From positions 434,001 to 498,000 of the forward strand of contig NZ_JAEUAO010000003.1 in assembly GCF_019511375.1 (NCBI RefSeq): a stretch of 64,000 nucleotides of DNA. Reading direction: 5' to 3'. Numbering within the stretch: position 1 is the first letter of the stretch; each line of letters starts with the position of its first letter. Under the pieces are notes generated by a model that made no database searches, was not told the origin of the DNA, and worked only from the letters and a program-made list of their open reading frames with translations. This document shows, one piece after another, positions 42,138 to 51,254 of this stretch. This stretch comes from Rhizobium herbae. Its GTDB lineage: Bacteria > Pseudomonadota > Alphaproteobacteria > Rhizobiales > Rhizobiaceae. The position numbers and the translations under genes were made by a program.

Positions 42138-43016
42138 TCACCAGACCTTGCATGACGCCTTCGCACTCTCCCGCATGACGCGAAGAACATCATAAGCAGC
42201 ACGGGCTGCCACAAGGGAATCGTCCCAGGCTTCGCGCCACAGCCGCACCCCACCGACAAGCGCATCACTCAAGACCCGGGTGGAAAAACCTTCAAATGTG
42301 AAGTCGCCGAAGTAGCCCGCGGTTTCCAGCGCCCTGAAGTATGCCGACAGATCGAAATGTCCCCCGCCGAGCGCTCCGCGATTGCTGTCGGCGACATGGG
42401 CGTAGCCAAGGAGCGAGGCGTTGCGATGGATGGCGGCGGTGATATCCCCCTCCTCGATGTTCATATGGAACGTATCCATATGAATGAAGAGATTGGCGCC
42501 ACCCGAAGCACGGATCAACATTGCGGCTTCATCGAGCGTATTGACGAGATAGCTCTCATAGCGATTGACCGGCTCCAGTCCGAGCCGCACCCCGAGTTCG
42601 CCGGCACGGCGGTCGAGACGGCTGAGGCTTTCAATAACCCTTTTCCGCGCTTCCTGCGTCGCCGGCGCGGAATAGCTGGAAAAGGCGGCATAGGTGATGC
42701 CGGAAACGGCCGGCGCGCGGAGTTCCGAAGCGATCTCCAGCGCTCTTGCGACCATTTCCTCGCCACGCCGCGCGATCGCGGTGTCCGTGGACGAAATATC
42801 AGCATCGGGGCCGAGCGCCATGCCGAGACGAAGCTCAAGCCCCGCCTCGCGCACCACGCGCCGGGTGAGCGGAATATCGAGCGCCGCCGGATCGAACATC
42901 AGCACTTCGATCAGTTCGAATCCGATCTCCGCTGCTGCCCGGCAGCTTTCCGCCGCCCTGTCGCCCGACCAGTCGTCAGTGAAGACAAGACTGTGTATTC
43001 CCAATTTTCCGCCCAT
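42138..43016 (-). CDS. Sugar 3-epimerase/isomerase (tagatose-3-epimerase-like TIM barrel)
   Basis: 292 residues. The pattern of ketose 3-epimerases is clear: GIHSLVFTDDW at the start, LGLEPVNRYESYLVNTLDEA with the catalytic Glu, LFIHMDTFHMNIEEGDITAA with the metal Asp and His, and YAHVADSNRGALGGGHFDLS. It would interconvert ketoses, for example fructose/psicose or tagatose/sorbose types, using Mn or Co. I use the ATG at 43016 with GGGAGG upstream; an upstream Met run at 43082 has no ribosome site. It lies between an SDR gene and the RpiR gene in the operon. Confidence 0.88.
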   Translation of the reverse strand: MGGKLGIHSLVFTDDWSGDRAAESCRAAAEIGFELIEVLMFDPAALDIPLTRRVVREAGLELRLGMALGPDADISSTDTAIARRGEEMVARALEIASELRAPAVSGITYAAFSSYSAPATQEARKRVIESLSRLDRRAGELGVRLGLEPVNRYESYLVNTLDEAAMLIRASGGANLFIHMDTFHMNIEEGDITAAIHRNASLLGYAHVADSNRGALGGGHFDLSAYFRALETAGYFGDFTFEGFSTRVLSDALVGGVRLWREAWDDSLVAARAAYDVLRVMRESAKASCKVW

Positions 43017-43032
43017 TTCTTCCTCCCGAAGA

Positions 43033-43818
43033 TCAGCCAAAGATGGAGCGTATCGTCCCGCCATCGGCACGATGGCAGACACCGTTCATGGCCGCGTTGG
43101 TCATCAGTTGCACGACGCCGCGCCCGTGCAGGGCCGGATCGATGAGCTTTTGCGTCAGGTTGGACGGCTGTACGTCGCGGTAGAAATCGGCGAGCGCCTG
43201 CTCGACCGTCTTGCCCTGCTGCTTGGCGAGATCGGCGAAATAGGTTTCAACCGATTCCGTCGCGGTCGAGCCCGGCATATAGCTGTTGACGCGCACATTC
43301 GTGCCGCGCGTCAGCTCCGCCAGCGAACGACTCAGTCCCAGCACCGCCGTCTTGGTGACGGAATACGGCGTCATGTTGCCGATCGAACGGATCGCAGCCT
43401 CCGACGAGATGAAGACGATGCTACCATCGTTGCGCGCCAGCATGTCCTTCATCACCAGACGGCTGATCCGGATCGCGGTCATGAGATTGTGCTGGAAATA
43501 TTCCATCCAGCGCTCGTCACTGACTTCGAAGAAATCATTGACGTCGAAGACACCGATATTGTTGACCAGGAACGAGACTGGGCCGAAGCCGGCGGCAAAG
43601 TCCGCAAGTGCCAGAGCGCCTTCCTGCGTCAGGAGATCGGCGACGACACCGTGGGCGCGCGGGCCGATCGATGCTGCTGCCTTGTTGAGCTTGGCCTGAT
43701 CGCGGCCATTAATGATGACCGTCGCGCCCTCCTCGTGGAAGGTACGGGCGATCGCGTGGCCGATACCCGTCGCGCCGCCCGTCACGATGACGATCTTGTC
43801 CTTAAGTCCGAAGTCCAT
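43033..43818 (-). CDS. SDR-family oxidoreductase
   Basis: 261 residues from the ATG at 43818. Cofactor loop IVTGGATGIGHAIARTF, NNIGVF, catalytic Ser in FISSEAAIRSIGN, and YSVTK. The end HRADGGTIRSIFG repeats the GG-x-IR tail of the SDR genes at 26855 and 34669, and the start MDFG also matches. The start lies inside the preceding phosphatase-fusion gene (17-base overlap). Sequence between 155 and 165 supports a soluble tetrameric dehydrogenase of the common type. Confidence 0.9.
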   Translation of the reverse strand: MDFGLKDKIVIVTGGATGIGHAIARTFHEEGATVIINGRDQAKLNKAAASIGPRAHGVVADLLTQEGALALADFAAGFGPVSFLVNNIGVFDVNDFFEVSDERWMEYFQHNLMTAIRISRLVMKDMLARNDGSIVFISSEAAIRSIGNMTPYSVTKTAVLGLSRSLAELTRGTNVRVNSYMPGSTATESVETYFADLAKQQGKTVEQALADFYRDVQPSNLTQKLIDPALHGRGVVQLMTNAAMNGVCHRADGGTIRSIFG

Positions 43819-45145
43819 CTCTGCTGCTCCCTTGTCCGTTGCCCGCCTGCGCGGTCCGCGCGAAATGCGCCAGCCGTTCGCAGGCCGTGTTGATCTGATC
43901 GAAAACCGCCTCAAAGGCGTCTCGCGATTGCCCCCATGGGTCGATGATTGTCGTTTCCTCGCCCGGCGCCACATAGGCGCCGAGACGGCCGATGCGGGCA
44001 TGGCCGTTCTCCGGGCGGAGTGCCCGGATGGCCTCCATGTTGTGGTCGTCCATGCCGAGGATCAAGTCGAATTCCTCGAAGTCTGTCTTCCGAATCTGCC
44101 GTGCCACCAACGCTTCCAGCGCAACGCCGCGGGCAGCAGCAACTGCCACCGTCTCGGCATGCGGCGGCTTTCCGACATTCCAGTCCATGATCGCAGCGCT
44201 ATCGATCCTGTGGCCGGGCAGAACAGCGCGAAGAATGCCATCGGCCGTCGGCGATCGGCAGATATTGCCCCGACAGACGATAAGAACCGAAAGGGGCGCC
44301 CGCTCTGCGGGGCGAACCCGGAATGCCGTTGAAACCTCCGCCAGTCGGATTTCGGCCCGAGGCTTCATCGCCGCCAATATCCGCGCACCATCTTCCGGGT
44401 CGAGCGTATTGAAATCGAAAAGGCCGAAATGGTGACCGATCATGGCCCGGGCGCCGATCTCGTCTGTGAGTTCCACCGCCTCTTCCAACGTGAGATTTCC
44501 CGGCACGCCGTTGGCAGCGCGCAGGGCATCGCGGCCGTTGACCGGCAACAGCGCCAGATCGACCCGGAAGGGCATCAGCCATTCCGCAAGGCCCGGAAAG
44601 GGGATCGTGTCGCCCGAATGCCAGAGCGTTACCCCACCACCGGTCAGCACGTAGCCGAGGAAGACATAGCCATCCGGCGTGCGACGCAGATCCTCGTGTG
44701 CGGCCGGCGTCGCCGTCACGACGATACCGCCGAGATCGACACTTTCGCCCGCGTCGATTAGAGTAAGCCGCCCCTCCGGCACGCCCCGCTCCAAGACGCG
44801 TGCTTTTTCCGCGCGCGGTGCAAGCACTTTCGCGTTGGGATTTGCCGCCAGCAGGGCCGGAATCGTTGCAGGATCCATGTGGTCGGTATGACCGTGTGTA
44901 CAGAGCAGCCAATCGACGCCGGTCAAGGCCTCCGGCTCAATTGGAGCCGGCATCATGCGCTGATGCGGAAACAGCGTTCCCTGGTATTTGTCCGCAAGCG
45001 AGTCCGAGAGATAGGCGTCGATGACGATCCTCAGGCCGCCCTGCCGGATCAGAAAGCCGGCCTGACCGAGCCAGGCGAGCGCCGCCCCCTCGCCCGCCGG
45101 AAGGCTTTCCACCGACGTCAGCGGCTCGACCTCGATGATGCTCAT
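43802..45145 (-). CDS. Metallo-hydrolase/low-molecular-weight tyrosine-phosphatase fusion
   Basis: 447 residues with two complete domains. Residues 1 to about 275 are a UlaG-like metallo-beta-lactamase fold: LCTHGHTDHMD (H-x-H-x-DH, 84-89), AAHEDLRR, WHSGDT and MIGHHFG. UlaG opens the lactone ring of ascorbate-6-phosphate. Residues 284-440 are a low-molecular-weight protein tyrosine phosphatase: loop VCRGNICRS (Cys290, Arg296) and the general-acid Asp401 in TIIDPWGQS. Both active sites look intact. The gene overlaps both neighbours, so it is fully embedded in the operon. The fusion is unusual; hydrolysis and dephosphorylation of a phosphosugar lactone is a possible joint role (inference). Confidence 0.9.
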   Translation of the reverse strand: MSIIEVEPLTSVESLPAGEGAALAWLGQAGFLIRQGGLRIVIDAYLSDSLADKYQGTLFPHQRMMPAPIEPEALTGVDWLLCTHGHTDHMDPATIPALLAANPNAKVLAPRAEKARVLERGVPEGRLTLIDAGESVDLGGIVVTATPAAHEDLRRTPDGYVFLGYVLTGGGVTLWHSGDTIPFPGLAEWLMPFRVDLALLPVNGRDALRAANGVPGNLTLEEAVELTDEIGARAMIGHHFGLFDFNTLDPEDGARILAAMKPRAEIRLAEVSTAFRVRPAERAPLSVLIVCRGNICRSPTADGILRAVLPGHRIDSAAIMDWNVGKPPHAETVAVAAARGVALEALVARQIRKTDFEEFDLILGMDDHNMEAIRALRPENGHARIGRLGAYVAPGEETTIIDPWGQSRDAFEAVFDQINTACERLAHFARTAQAGNGQGSSRDGLRT

Positions 45146-46065
45146 CGCCGCACCAGGTTTTTCAGCAGATTGTCGACGGCGACAGTCGTTGCCCTATCGA
45201 CACTTTCCTCGGTGAACCCGCCGGCATGTGGAGTTAGAATCACCCGCTCGTGGCTCAGAAGCGCGGAACTTTCCGGCGGCTCGTGATGGAAGACATCGGT
45301 TGCCAGCGTCGTCACGTGCCCGCCCTCCAACGCCGCCAGCATCGCAGCATCGTCGATCAATTCGGCCCGCGCGGTGTTGACGATGATCACGCCTTTCTTC
45401 ATGCGCGAAAGCATGGCGCTGTCCAGGATCGGCTTTTCCCCAGGCGGGCAGTGAAAGGAAACAGCATCGGCGGCGACAAGTGCATCCTGCAGCGCCGCGA
45501 AATGGAACCTCGAAGGAGAAAACAGGCTGTCCGGATAGGGGTCATATCCGATCACCTCCATGCCAAGCCCGAGCGCCATGTTCACGACCTCCCGGCCGAT
45601 CGCGCCACAGCCGATGACGGCGAGCGTCCGCCCCTTCACTTCTTGGCCGATCCGCCTGCACCACTCTCCCTTGACGAGATGCTGGTGCGACCAGGGGATG
45701 TGCCGATACGATGAAAGGAGGAGGCCAACGGCGAGTTCGGCGACACCACGGGCATTGGCGCCCATGGCTCGCTCCACCGTGATGCCACGAGCCTCAGCCT
45801 CCCGAAGGTCTATATTGTCGACGCCGGTGCCGTTACGGCTGATGACCCGCAATCCCTTGGCCGCATCGAGCACCCGCGTGCTGATCGGCTCGACGCCGGC
45901 AAGCCAGCCGACGCATCCGGGTATCGTACGCAACAGATCCTCCTCCGATGGTGTCTTGCCGGGCGCGGGAAAGACGATCTCGAACCCCTCATCCATCAGG
46001 CGCGTGAGAACCGGATGGCCGGAGCCGGAGAGAGAGCGGGGCGTGATGGCGATCCGACCGGGCAT
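45142..46065 (-). CDS. D-isomer 2-hydroxyacid dehydrogenase (SerA-like)
   Basis: 307 residues. NAD-binding loop VIGCGAIGREVVNMA, substrate Arg and relay in VISRNGTGVDNIDL, NTARAELIDDAAML, Glu in FHHEPPE and catalytic His in ILTPHAGGFTEESV are all present. It has no C-terminal ACT domain, so it is more likely a catabolic hydroxyacid or phosphoglycerate-type dehydrogenase than the regulated biosynthetic SerA. Its stop overlaps the start of the fusion gene by four bases. It may reduce or oxidise an acid formed in the pathway. Confidence 0.9.
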   Translation of the reverse strand: MPGRIAITPRSLSGSGHPVLTRLMDEGFEIVFPAPGKTPSEEDLLRTIPGCVGWLAGVEPISTRVLDAAKGLRVISRNGTGVDNIDLREAEARGITVERAMGANARGVAELAVGLLLSSYRHIPWSHQHLVKGEWCRRIGQEVKGRTLAVIGCGAIGREVVNMALGLGMEVIGYDPYPDSLFSPSRFHFAALQDALVAADAVSFHCPPGEKPILDSAMLSRMKKGVIIVNTARAELIDDAAMLAALEGGHVTTLATDVFHHEPPESSALLSHERVILTPHAGGFTEESVDRATTVAVDNLLKNLVRR

Positions 46066-46077
46066 CGTTCTATCCGC

Positions 46078-46653
46078 TCAACCGTTCCAACGGGGATTGT
46101 CGATGACGGTCGGCTTGCCGTCACGCTCGACCATCAGCTTGCGGAAACCCTTGCTTTCGATCGTGCCATAGTCATGGCCGGCATTGCCCGGGAAGGCGAA
46201 GAAGGTCACCAGCGGCTCGGTCGGATGAACATTGATCGAGCGATGCGCCCAGCGGCCGGGCACATATACCGCCTTGCCGGGCAGGAACTCCAGCCACTGC
46301 GTCTCGCCTTCCGGCGTTTCCATCATCATGTAGCCATGGCCGCGCAGGCAATAATAGACTTCGGCCGTGTCGATGACCGTGTGAAAATGCCCCTTGGTCA
46401 TGTGATATTCGTCACCGACCTTGCCGGGATAGGTGATCGACGTGCCATAGGCGACGTCCTTTTCGCTGTCCGGTACGCCCATGTCGTAGAATTCGTAAAG
46501 CAGTGCATCACCCTTCGACAGCTGCGCCTCGAAGGCAGCCTGATCGTGGAACATGCCCTTCATCTTGGACAGCGTGCGGCGAATGGGCTCGCGCGTCGAG
46601 CTCAGGCCGTTGTTGAGATTGAATTCGTGAAGGCTTGGGAATATGGCGGTCAT
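46078..46653 (-). CDS. Cupin-type (archaeal-type) glucose-6-phosphate isomerase
   Basis: 191 residues. The metal-binding cupin motif of cPGI is clear: YHMTKGHFHTVIDTAEVYYC with the two His and Glu, then LRGHGYMMMETPEGETQWLE and VYVPGRWAHRSINV with the later His. The enzyme interconverts glucose-6-phosphate and fructose-6-phosphate and is unrelated to the common PGI. It is best known from archaea but also occurs in some rhizobial sugar operons. Its position beside dehydrogenases and a KDPG aldolase suggests funnelling ketose phosphate into the Entner-Doudoroff route; related sugar phosphates are possible substrates. Confidence 0.9.
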   Translation of the reverse strand: MTAIFPSLHEFNLNNGLSSTREPIRRTLSKMKGMFHDQAAFEAQLSKGDALLYEFYDMGVPDSEKDVAYGTSITYPGKVGDEYHMTKGHFHTVIDTAEVYYCLRGHGYMMMETPEGETQWLEFLPGKAVYVPGRWAHRSINVHPTEPLVTFFAFPGNAGHDYGTIESKGFRKLMVERDGKPTVIDNPRWNG

Positions 46654-46665
46654 TTCTGTTTCCTT

Positions 46666-47613
46666 TCAGGCAGTTGCGTCGCGGGCGATACGGCTCAAGG
46701 CCTCGAAGGCTGGCCCGGACATGGGGATGTCGATGTCGAAAACTTCGGCGATGACGCGCGTCCATCCGTGGATGAAATAGACCCAGCCGTCATGGACCGT
46801 GAGGTTGCGCTCCTGCTCGGCGGCACGGGCCTGATCGAGGAAGACAAGGTCGCCGCGATAGTTGAATTCCCAGATAAGACCATTCTCGGGAAAGCGGACT
46901 GTGTCCGTCAGCGGTGAGCCGGGTCCATCCTTGCCAAGCCCGGTCGCATTCACCACCATCGAGCCGGCAGGCAGGTCGCCGACGACGCGATCCGTTTCTT
47001 CCGGTGTCGGCGCGAGGCGGTACTCGATCGGAATGGAAAAGCCGATCTCACCATGCACATGACGCATCTCGGCAAGCGAAGCTTCGCGCCGGGCAGTGAC
47101 AATCAGGCGCTGCGGGACGTCTCCGCCGGCCTGCTTCTTGTTGTGCAGATAGAGTGACAGGGCAAGCGACGACCCACCGGACCCGAGCACGCAAAGGGTG
47201 GCGCCGGTTTTCGCCCAGTATCCCTCAGGCACGATCGCCTCGAAGCTCGCCCCGGCTGTGATCGGATCCTTGGCATGGCCTGCGAGACGGTTGCCGCGCT
47301 TCGAGATCGAGGAGATTTCGTGCAGGGTCCGCGCATAGGGATCGAGGTCATCAAAGAGAACGCGCGACGCCTTCAGGAGATTGACCTTGTGGGTCGTCAC
47401 CAGCGCACCCAGCGACAAAGGGTCGGCCTTGATGAACTCGACCGCGCCGCGATAGGACACCGGATCGGAGTTCGGCACGAAATCGATGCCCTTCATCTCG
47501 GCGTCGAGGCCAAGATGCACCGACCAGGCCGGAAACACCTTCATGATCGACGATTTCCCGGTCGTGACCCCGATGAAATACATCGTGCGCCGGGTTGCGG
47601 GGGTGTATGCCAT
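46666..47613 (-). CDS. Shikimate dehydrogenase-family protein
   Basis: 315 residues. The substrate domain has MYFIGVTTGKSSIMKVFPAW and LVTTHKVNLLKASRVLFDDL, with the Lys that is catalytic in AroE. The NAD(P) domain shows LCVLGSGGSSLALSLYL (G-x-G-G-x-x, slightly altered) and VVNATGLGKDGPGSPL. A sugar-operon location and extra residues (SSISKRGNRLAGHAKDPITA) suggest a catabolic paralogue acting on a cyclic polyol or hydroxyacid rather than biosynthesis. I use the ATG at 47613; the longer open frame reads opposite the kinase gene. A second, probably true AroE-like gene lies at the window end. Confidence 0.85.
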   Translation of the reverse strand: MAYTPATRRTMYFIGVTTGKSSIMKVFPAWSVHLGLDAEMKGIDFVPNSDPVSYRGAVEFIKADPLSLGALVTTHKVNLLKASRVLFDDLDPYARTLHEISSISKRGNRLAGHAKDPITAGASFEAIVPEGYWAKTGATLCVLGSGGSSLALSLYLHNKKQAGGDVPQRLIVTARREASLAEMRHVHGEIGFSIPIEYRLAPTPEETDRVVGDLPAGSMVVNATGLGKDGPGSPLTDTVRFPENGLIWEFNYRGDLVFLDQARAAEQERNLTVHDGWVYFIHGWTRVIAEVFDIDIPMSGPAFEALSRIARDATA

Positions 47614-47623
47614 CAGAGTGTCC

Positions 47624-49123
47624 TCATTCGTGCTCGGCCCAGTCCCGCGACCGGTCAACGGTGCGGCACCAGCCGTTGTAAAGGTGATCGGCGGAGGCAC
47701 GGTCCGTCGAAGGCTGAAATTCCCGGTCGAGCGCGAAGGCGGTATGCAGGTCGGCCATGTCCTTCCAGTAACCGACGGCAAGGCCCGCGAGGAACGCCGC
47801 ACCGCGCGCGGTGGTGTCGATCACCTTGGGTCGCAGCACCCGCACGCCGAGCTGATCGGCCTGGAACTGCAGCACGAAATTGTTCATCGCCGCGCCACCA
47901 TCCACCTTGAGCTCGGCAAGCGCGATGCCGGAATCGGCTTCCATCCGGTCGATCACATCGCGGATCTGGTAGGCCATGGATTCGAGCGAGGCGCGGATCA
48001 GGTGATTGCGGTTCGCACCACGGGTGATGCCGACGATCGTGCCGCGCGCATACTGGTCCCAGAAAGGCGCCGACAGTCCGTTGAAGGCGGGCACGATGTA
48101 GACACCGTTGGTATCGGGCACCTCGAGCGCGGCAGCTTCTGTTTCCGATGCGCTATGAATGATCTTCAGCTCGTCGCGCAGCCACTGAACCACCGAACCG
48201 ACGGAAAACAGCGTGCCTTCCAGCGCATATTCAAGCTTGCCACCAAGCCGCCAGGCAACAGTGGTGAGAAGGCCGTTTTCCGACATCCGCATCTGCGCGC
48301 CCGTGTTCATCAACAGGGTACCGCCGGTGCCGTAGGTCGCCTTGACCATGCCTTCGGCAAAGCAGGACTGGCCGAACAGAGCGCCCTGCTGGTCACCGAT
48401 CGAGGACGCGACCGGGATCTCGGCGCCGAAAAGGTCGGGATCTGCAAGGCCGTAGACGTCCGAGCTGTCGCGCACGTCCGGCAGGATGGAACGCGGGACG
48501 TTGAGTTCAGCCAGAAGACGCTCGTCCCAATCGCCGGTATGGATGTTGAACAGCAGCGTCCGCGACGCGTTCGATGCATCCGTCACATGGGCGCGGCCGC
48601 CCGTCAGGTTCCAGATCAGCCAGGTATCGATAGTGCCGGCTGCAAGCTCCCCGCGCCTGGCCCGCTCGACCGCACCCGGCGTGTTTTCAAGGATCCAGGC
48701 AAGCTTGGTGCCGGAGAAATAGGCGTCGATGACGAGGCCGGTCGTCTCCTTCACATAGCGTTCGAGCCCCCTTGCCTTCAGCTGGTCGCAGACACCCGCG
48801 GTGCGGCGATCCTGCCAGACCAGCGAGTTGTGCAGGGGAACGCCCGTCTTGCGATCCCAGATCAGGCAGGTTTCACGCTGGTTGGTGATCCCTATGGCTG
48901 CGACCTGATGAGCCTCGATGCCGGCGTTATGAATGACCTCCCGCGCAACGGAAAGCTGGGTCGACCAGATCTCGTTCGCGTCGTGCTCCACCCAGCCCGG
49001 CCGTGGATAGATTTGTCGGAACTCCCGCTGAGCGAGCGAGACGATGTTGCCTGCCCTGTCGAACAGGATCGCCCGCGCGCTGGACGTTCCCTCGTCCAGC
49101 GCCATGACATAGCGCTCCACCAT
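47624..49123 (-). CDS. glpK: Glycerol kinase
   Basis: 499 residues, the usual length. FGGY-family kinase with the GlpK pattern: [85 protein letters not shown] and [12 protein letters not shown]. The substrate pocket residues Arg-Glu (NQRET) and Asp (WQDRRT relative) fit glycerol. No glycerol-3-phosphate dehydrogenase gene is near, so the product would join general metabolism. Its place in a rare-sugar operon hints that glycerol is part of the compound degraded, or that the kinase acts on a small polyol. Confidence 0.92.
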   Translation of the reverse strand: MVERYVMALDEGTSSARAILFDRAGNIVSLAQREFRQIYPRPGWVEHDANEIWSTQLSVAREVIHNAGIEAHQVAAIGITNQRETCLIWDRKTGVPLHNSLVWQDRRTAGVCDQLKARGLERYVKETTGLVIDAYFSGTKLAWILENTPGAVERARRGELAAGTIDTWLIWNLTGGRAHVTDASNASRTLLFNIHTGDWDERLLAELNVPRSILPDVRDSSDVYGLADPDLFGAEIPVASSIGDQQGALFGQSCFAEGMVKATYGTGGTLLMNTGAQMRMSENGLLTTVAWRLGGKLEYALEGTLFSVGSVVQWLRDELKIIHSASETEAAALEVPDTNGVYIVPAFNGLSAPFWDQYARGTIVGITRGANRNHLIRASLESMAYQIRDVIDRMEADSGIALAELKVDGGAAMNNFVLQFQADQLGVRVLRPKVIDTTARGAAFLAGLAVGYWKDMADLHTAFALDREFQPSTDRASADHLYNGWCRTVDRSRDWAEHE

Positions 49124-49145
49124 AATGTCTCCTCCCAGATATGCG

Positions 49146-50195
49146 TCAGTCGTTCGGCTTGAACAAAATCTTGTGGTACCCGCCGAAGCTTCGTTCTTTA
49201 AGTGCCTTGAATATGGACGGCGCCTCCTCCAGCGCCGCCCTGTGCGTGATGAGCGGCTCCACTTTCAGGCGGCCGTCACCAAGCAAACCAATGATGTCAA
49301 ACCACTCCTTTCCAGGGAATGGCAGCGAATAGGAATTCCAGGACCCTACGACCTCAAGCTCTTCGCGAACGATACGCGCGAAGGCTTTTTCCGCGAATGT
49401 GACATCGCCATACGCCGTGCCGTAGAGCATGATCGAACCCTGCTTGGCCGTGACCATGATGGAGAGGTTGCGGCCCGGCGCCGATCCCGCGCATTCCAGC
49501 GAGACCGCGACACCACGCCCGCCGGTCGCCTCCTGGACGCGGGCAACCACGTCGTCCCCGGTCGGATTGAGGCAGAGATCGGCTCCAACCTCGCGCGCCA
49601 GCGCCAGCTTGTCGTCATCGACATCGATGGCGATCAACGGCCGCGCACCGGACAGCTTGGCGAATTGCAGCGCGAAGTAACCGAGTGCTCCGCAGCCGAC
49701 CACAGCCACCGCATCGCCGAGCTTGATATCGAGCTTGTGGATGCCGTGCAGAATGATCGCAGCCGGCTCGATGGTCGCCGCGACCTCGTAGGGCACGCTG
49801 TCCGGAACCTTCAGAACATTTGTGGCGGGTGCGCAGAGATACTGAGCGAACGCACCATCGCTGCGCGAGCCCATGAAGTCGTAATCGTCACAGAGATGGA
49901 ACTTGCCCGCCTCGCACCATTGGCACTTTCGGCAGGGCATCAAGGGTGCGACGGCCACCCGGTCGCCGACCTTCAGGTGGCTGACAGACGCGCCGACCTT
50001 TTCCACCCTCCCCGCGAATTCATGTCCGGGAATGGTCGGAAAATGATAGGTGCCGGTCACCATGACGCGGCCGATATCCGAGCCGCATATCCCCGCGGCC
50101 TTGACCTCGACGAGAACGTCATCCGGGCCGATCTCGGGAACGGGCACGTCCTCGACCCTCAGATCACCGGGCGCATGCAACACAGCCGCTCTCAT
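49146..50195 (-). CDS. Zinc-dependent alcohol/polyol dehydrogenase (MDR family)
   Basis: 349 residues. Medium-chain dehydrogenase with catalytic zinc ligands in GICGSDIGR and GHEFAGRV, structural zinc cysteines in [15 protein letters not shown], and NAD loop [18 protein letters not shown]. It resembles galactitol-1-phosphate or sorbitol-type dehydrogenases. The ATG at 50195 overlaps the stop of the neighbouring dehydrogenase gene (four bases); the longer open frame upstream is antisense noise. Two adjacent, different polyol dehydrogenases suggest successive or alternative oxidations of one substrate. Confidence 0.92.
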   Translation of the reverse strand: MRAAVLHAPGDLRVEDVPVPEIGPDDVLVEVKAAGICGSDIGRVMVTGTYHFPTIPGHEFAGRVEKVGASVSHLKVGDRVAVAPLMPCRKCQWCEAGKFHLCDDYDFMGSRSDGAFAQYLCAPATNVLKVPDSVPYEVAATIEPAAIILHGIHKLDIKLGDAVAVVGCGALGYFALQFAKLSGARPLIAIDVDDDKLALAREVGADLCLNPTGDDVVARVQEATGGRGVAVSLECAGSAPGRNLSIMVTAKQGSIMLYGTAYGDVTFAEKAFARIVREELEVVGSWNSYSLPFPGKEWFDIIGLLGDGRLKVEPLITHRAALEEAPSIFKALKERSFGGYHKILFKPND

Positions 50196-51250
50196 TGCAG
50201 CTTCTCCTCCTGCGGATAAATGATCGTTTTCATGCCCTTGCCGGACAGGGCATGTTCGAAGGCGGCAACCGCCTCCCCCATGCCAAAGCGATGGGTGACG
50301 ACGTCGGTGACGCGGATCTGGCCGGTTTCGACGAGCCGGAGCGCGCGCGAATAGTCCTCGACGCTGGAGCCGGTCGAACCCAAAAGCTTGAGGCCCCAGT
50401 AATGAACCTTGTTCGTATCGAGCTCGACGCGCGTTCCCTTGTTCAGACCGGAAAAGAAATTCATCCGGCCGAGCCGCGCGAGGCACGACAGGGCCTGGAC
50501 CTGAAGTTCGGGTGCCGGAGCACAAGTGAGTGCCACATCGGCACCATGACCGCCCGTCAGGCGCATGACCTCGTCGACGGCGTCGACCCTGCTGGAGTCC
50601 ACGGTATGCGTAGCACCCAGCGGGGCAATCTCCTCGAGTCGTTCGGCGCGGCGGCCGACGACGATCACCTGCCGCGCGCCATAAGCACGGGCAAGCTGGA
50701 GGAACATGCCGGCAATCGGTCCTGTTCCGAGGATCAATACCCGATCCTCCGGCGTCACGGAAAGGTCCTTCCAGGCGTTGAAGCAGCAGGACAACGGCTC
50801 GACCAGCGAGGCTTCTTCGTAGCTCATCGTCTCGGGAATCTCGAAAAGATTGCCGCCCGAGATGGCGCCGGCCGTAACGATCATGTGCTGCTGGAAGCCA
50901 CCATCGATGTCGATGCCGAAAGCCTTGTAGTCCGCGCACATGTTGTTCAGGCCTTTGCGGCACATGTCGCAATGTCCGCAGCCGATATTCGGCACCACGG
51001 AGACCCGCTGGCCGCGACGCCAGTGCGACACATGCCGGCCGACCTCGACGATTTCTCCCGCCAGTTCATGCCCGAGCACACGCGTGTCGTTGACCCCGAC
51101 GCGAAAGTGGCCGCCGCGAAGGACCTTTGTGTCCGTGCCGCAGATCGAGGCGGCGAAAACGCGGACCAGCACTTCGTCGTCCAGAGGCTGCGGCTGCGGC
51201 CGTTCCTCCAGCGCGATCCTGCCCTGACCCTGATAGACGGCGGCCTTCAT
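50192..51250 (-). CDS. Zinc-dependent alcohol/polyol dehydrogenase (MDR family)
   Basis: 352 residues. Catalytic zinc region SICGTDTKVLRGGHF and GHELAGEIVEVG, structural zinc cysteines CGHCDMCRKGLNNMC, substrate Glu in SLVEPLSCCFNAW and NAD loop VLILGTGPIAGMFLQLARAY. Sorbitol/threonine-dehydrogenase-like. The start MKAAVYQGQG at 51250 follows AGGG; it is 4 bases from the SDR gene upstream. The gene is coupled to the dehydrogenase at 49146 by an ATGA overlap. Confidence 0.92.
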   Translation of the reverse strand: MKAAVYQGQGRIALEERPQPQPLDDEVLVRVFAASICGTDTKVLRGGHFRVGVNDTRVLGHELAGEIVEVGRHVSHWRRGQRVSVVPNIGCGHCDMCRKGLNNMCADYKAFGIDIDGGFQQHMIVTAGAISGGNLFEIPETMSYEEASLVEPLSCCFNAWKDLSVTPEDRVLILGTGPIAGMFLQLARAYGARQVIVVGRRAERLEEIAPLGATHTVDSSRVDAVDEVMRLTGGHGADVALTCAPAPELQVQALSCLARLGRMNFFSGLNKGTRVELDTNKVHYWGLKLLGSTGSSVEDYSRALRLVETGQIRVTDVVTHRFGMGEAVAAFEHALSGKGMKTIIYPQEEKLQ

Positions 51251-51254
51251 CGCC

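Noticed and set aside
47486..49162. 558-codon open frame on the plus strand opposite glycerol kinase
   Set aside because: Antisense shadow; glpK has all motifs on the minus strand.
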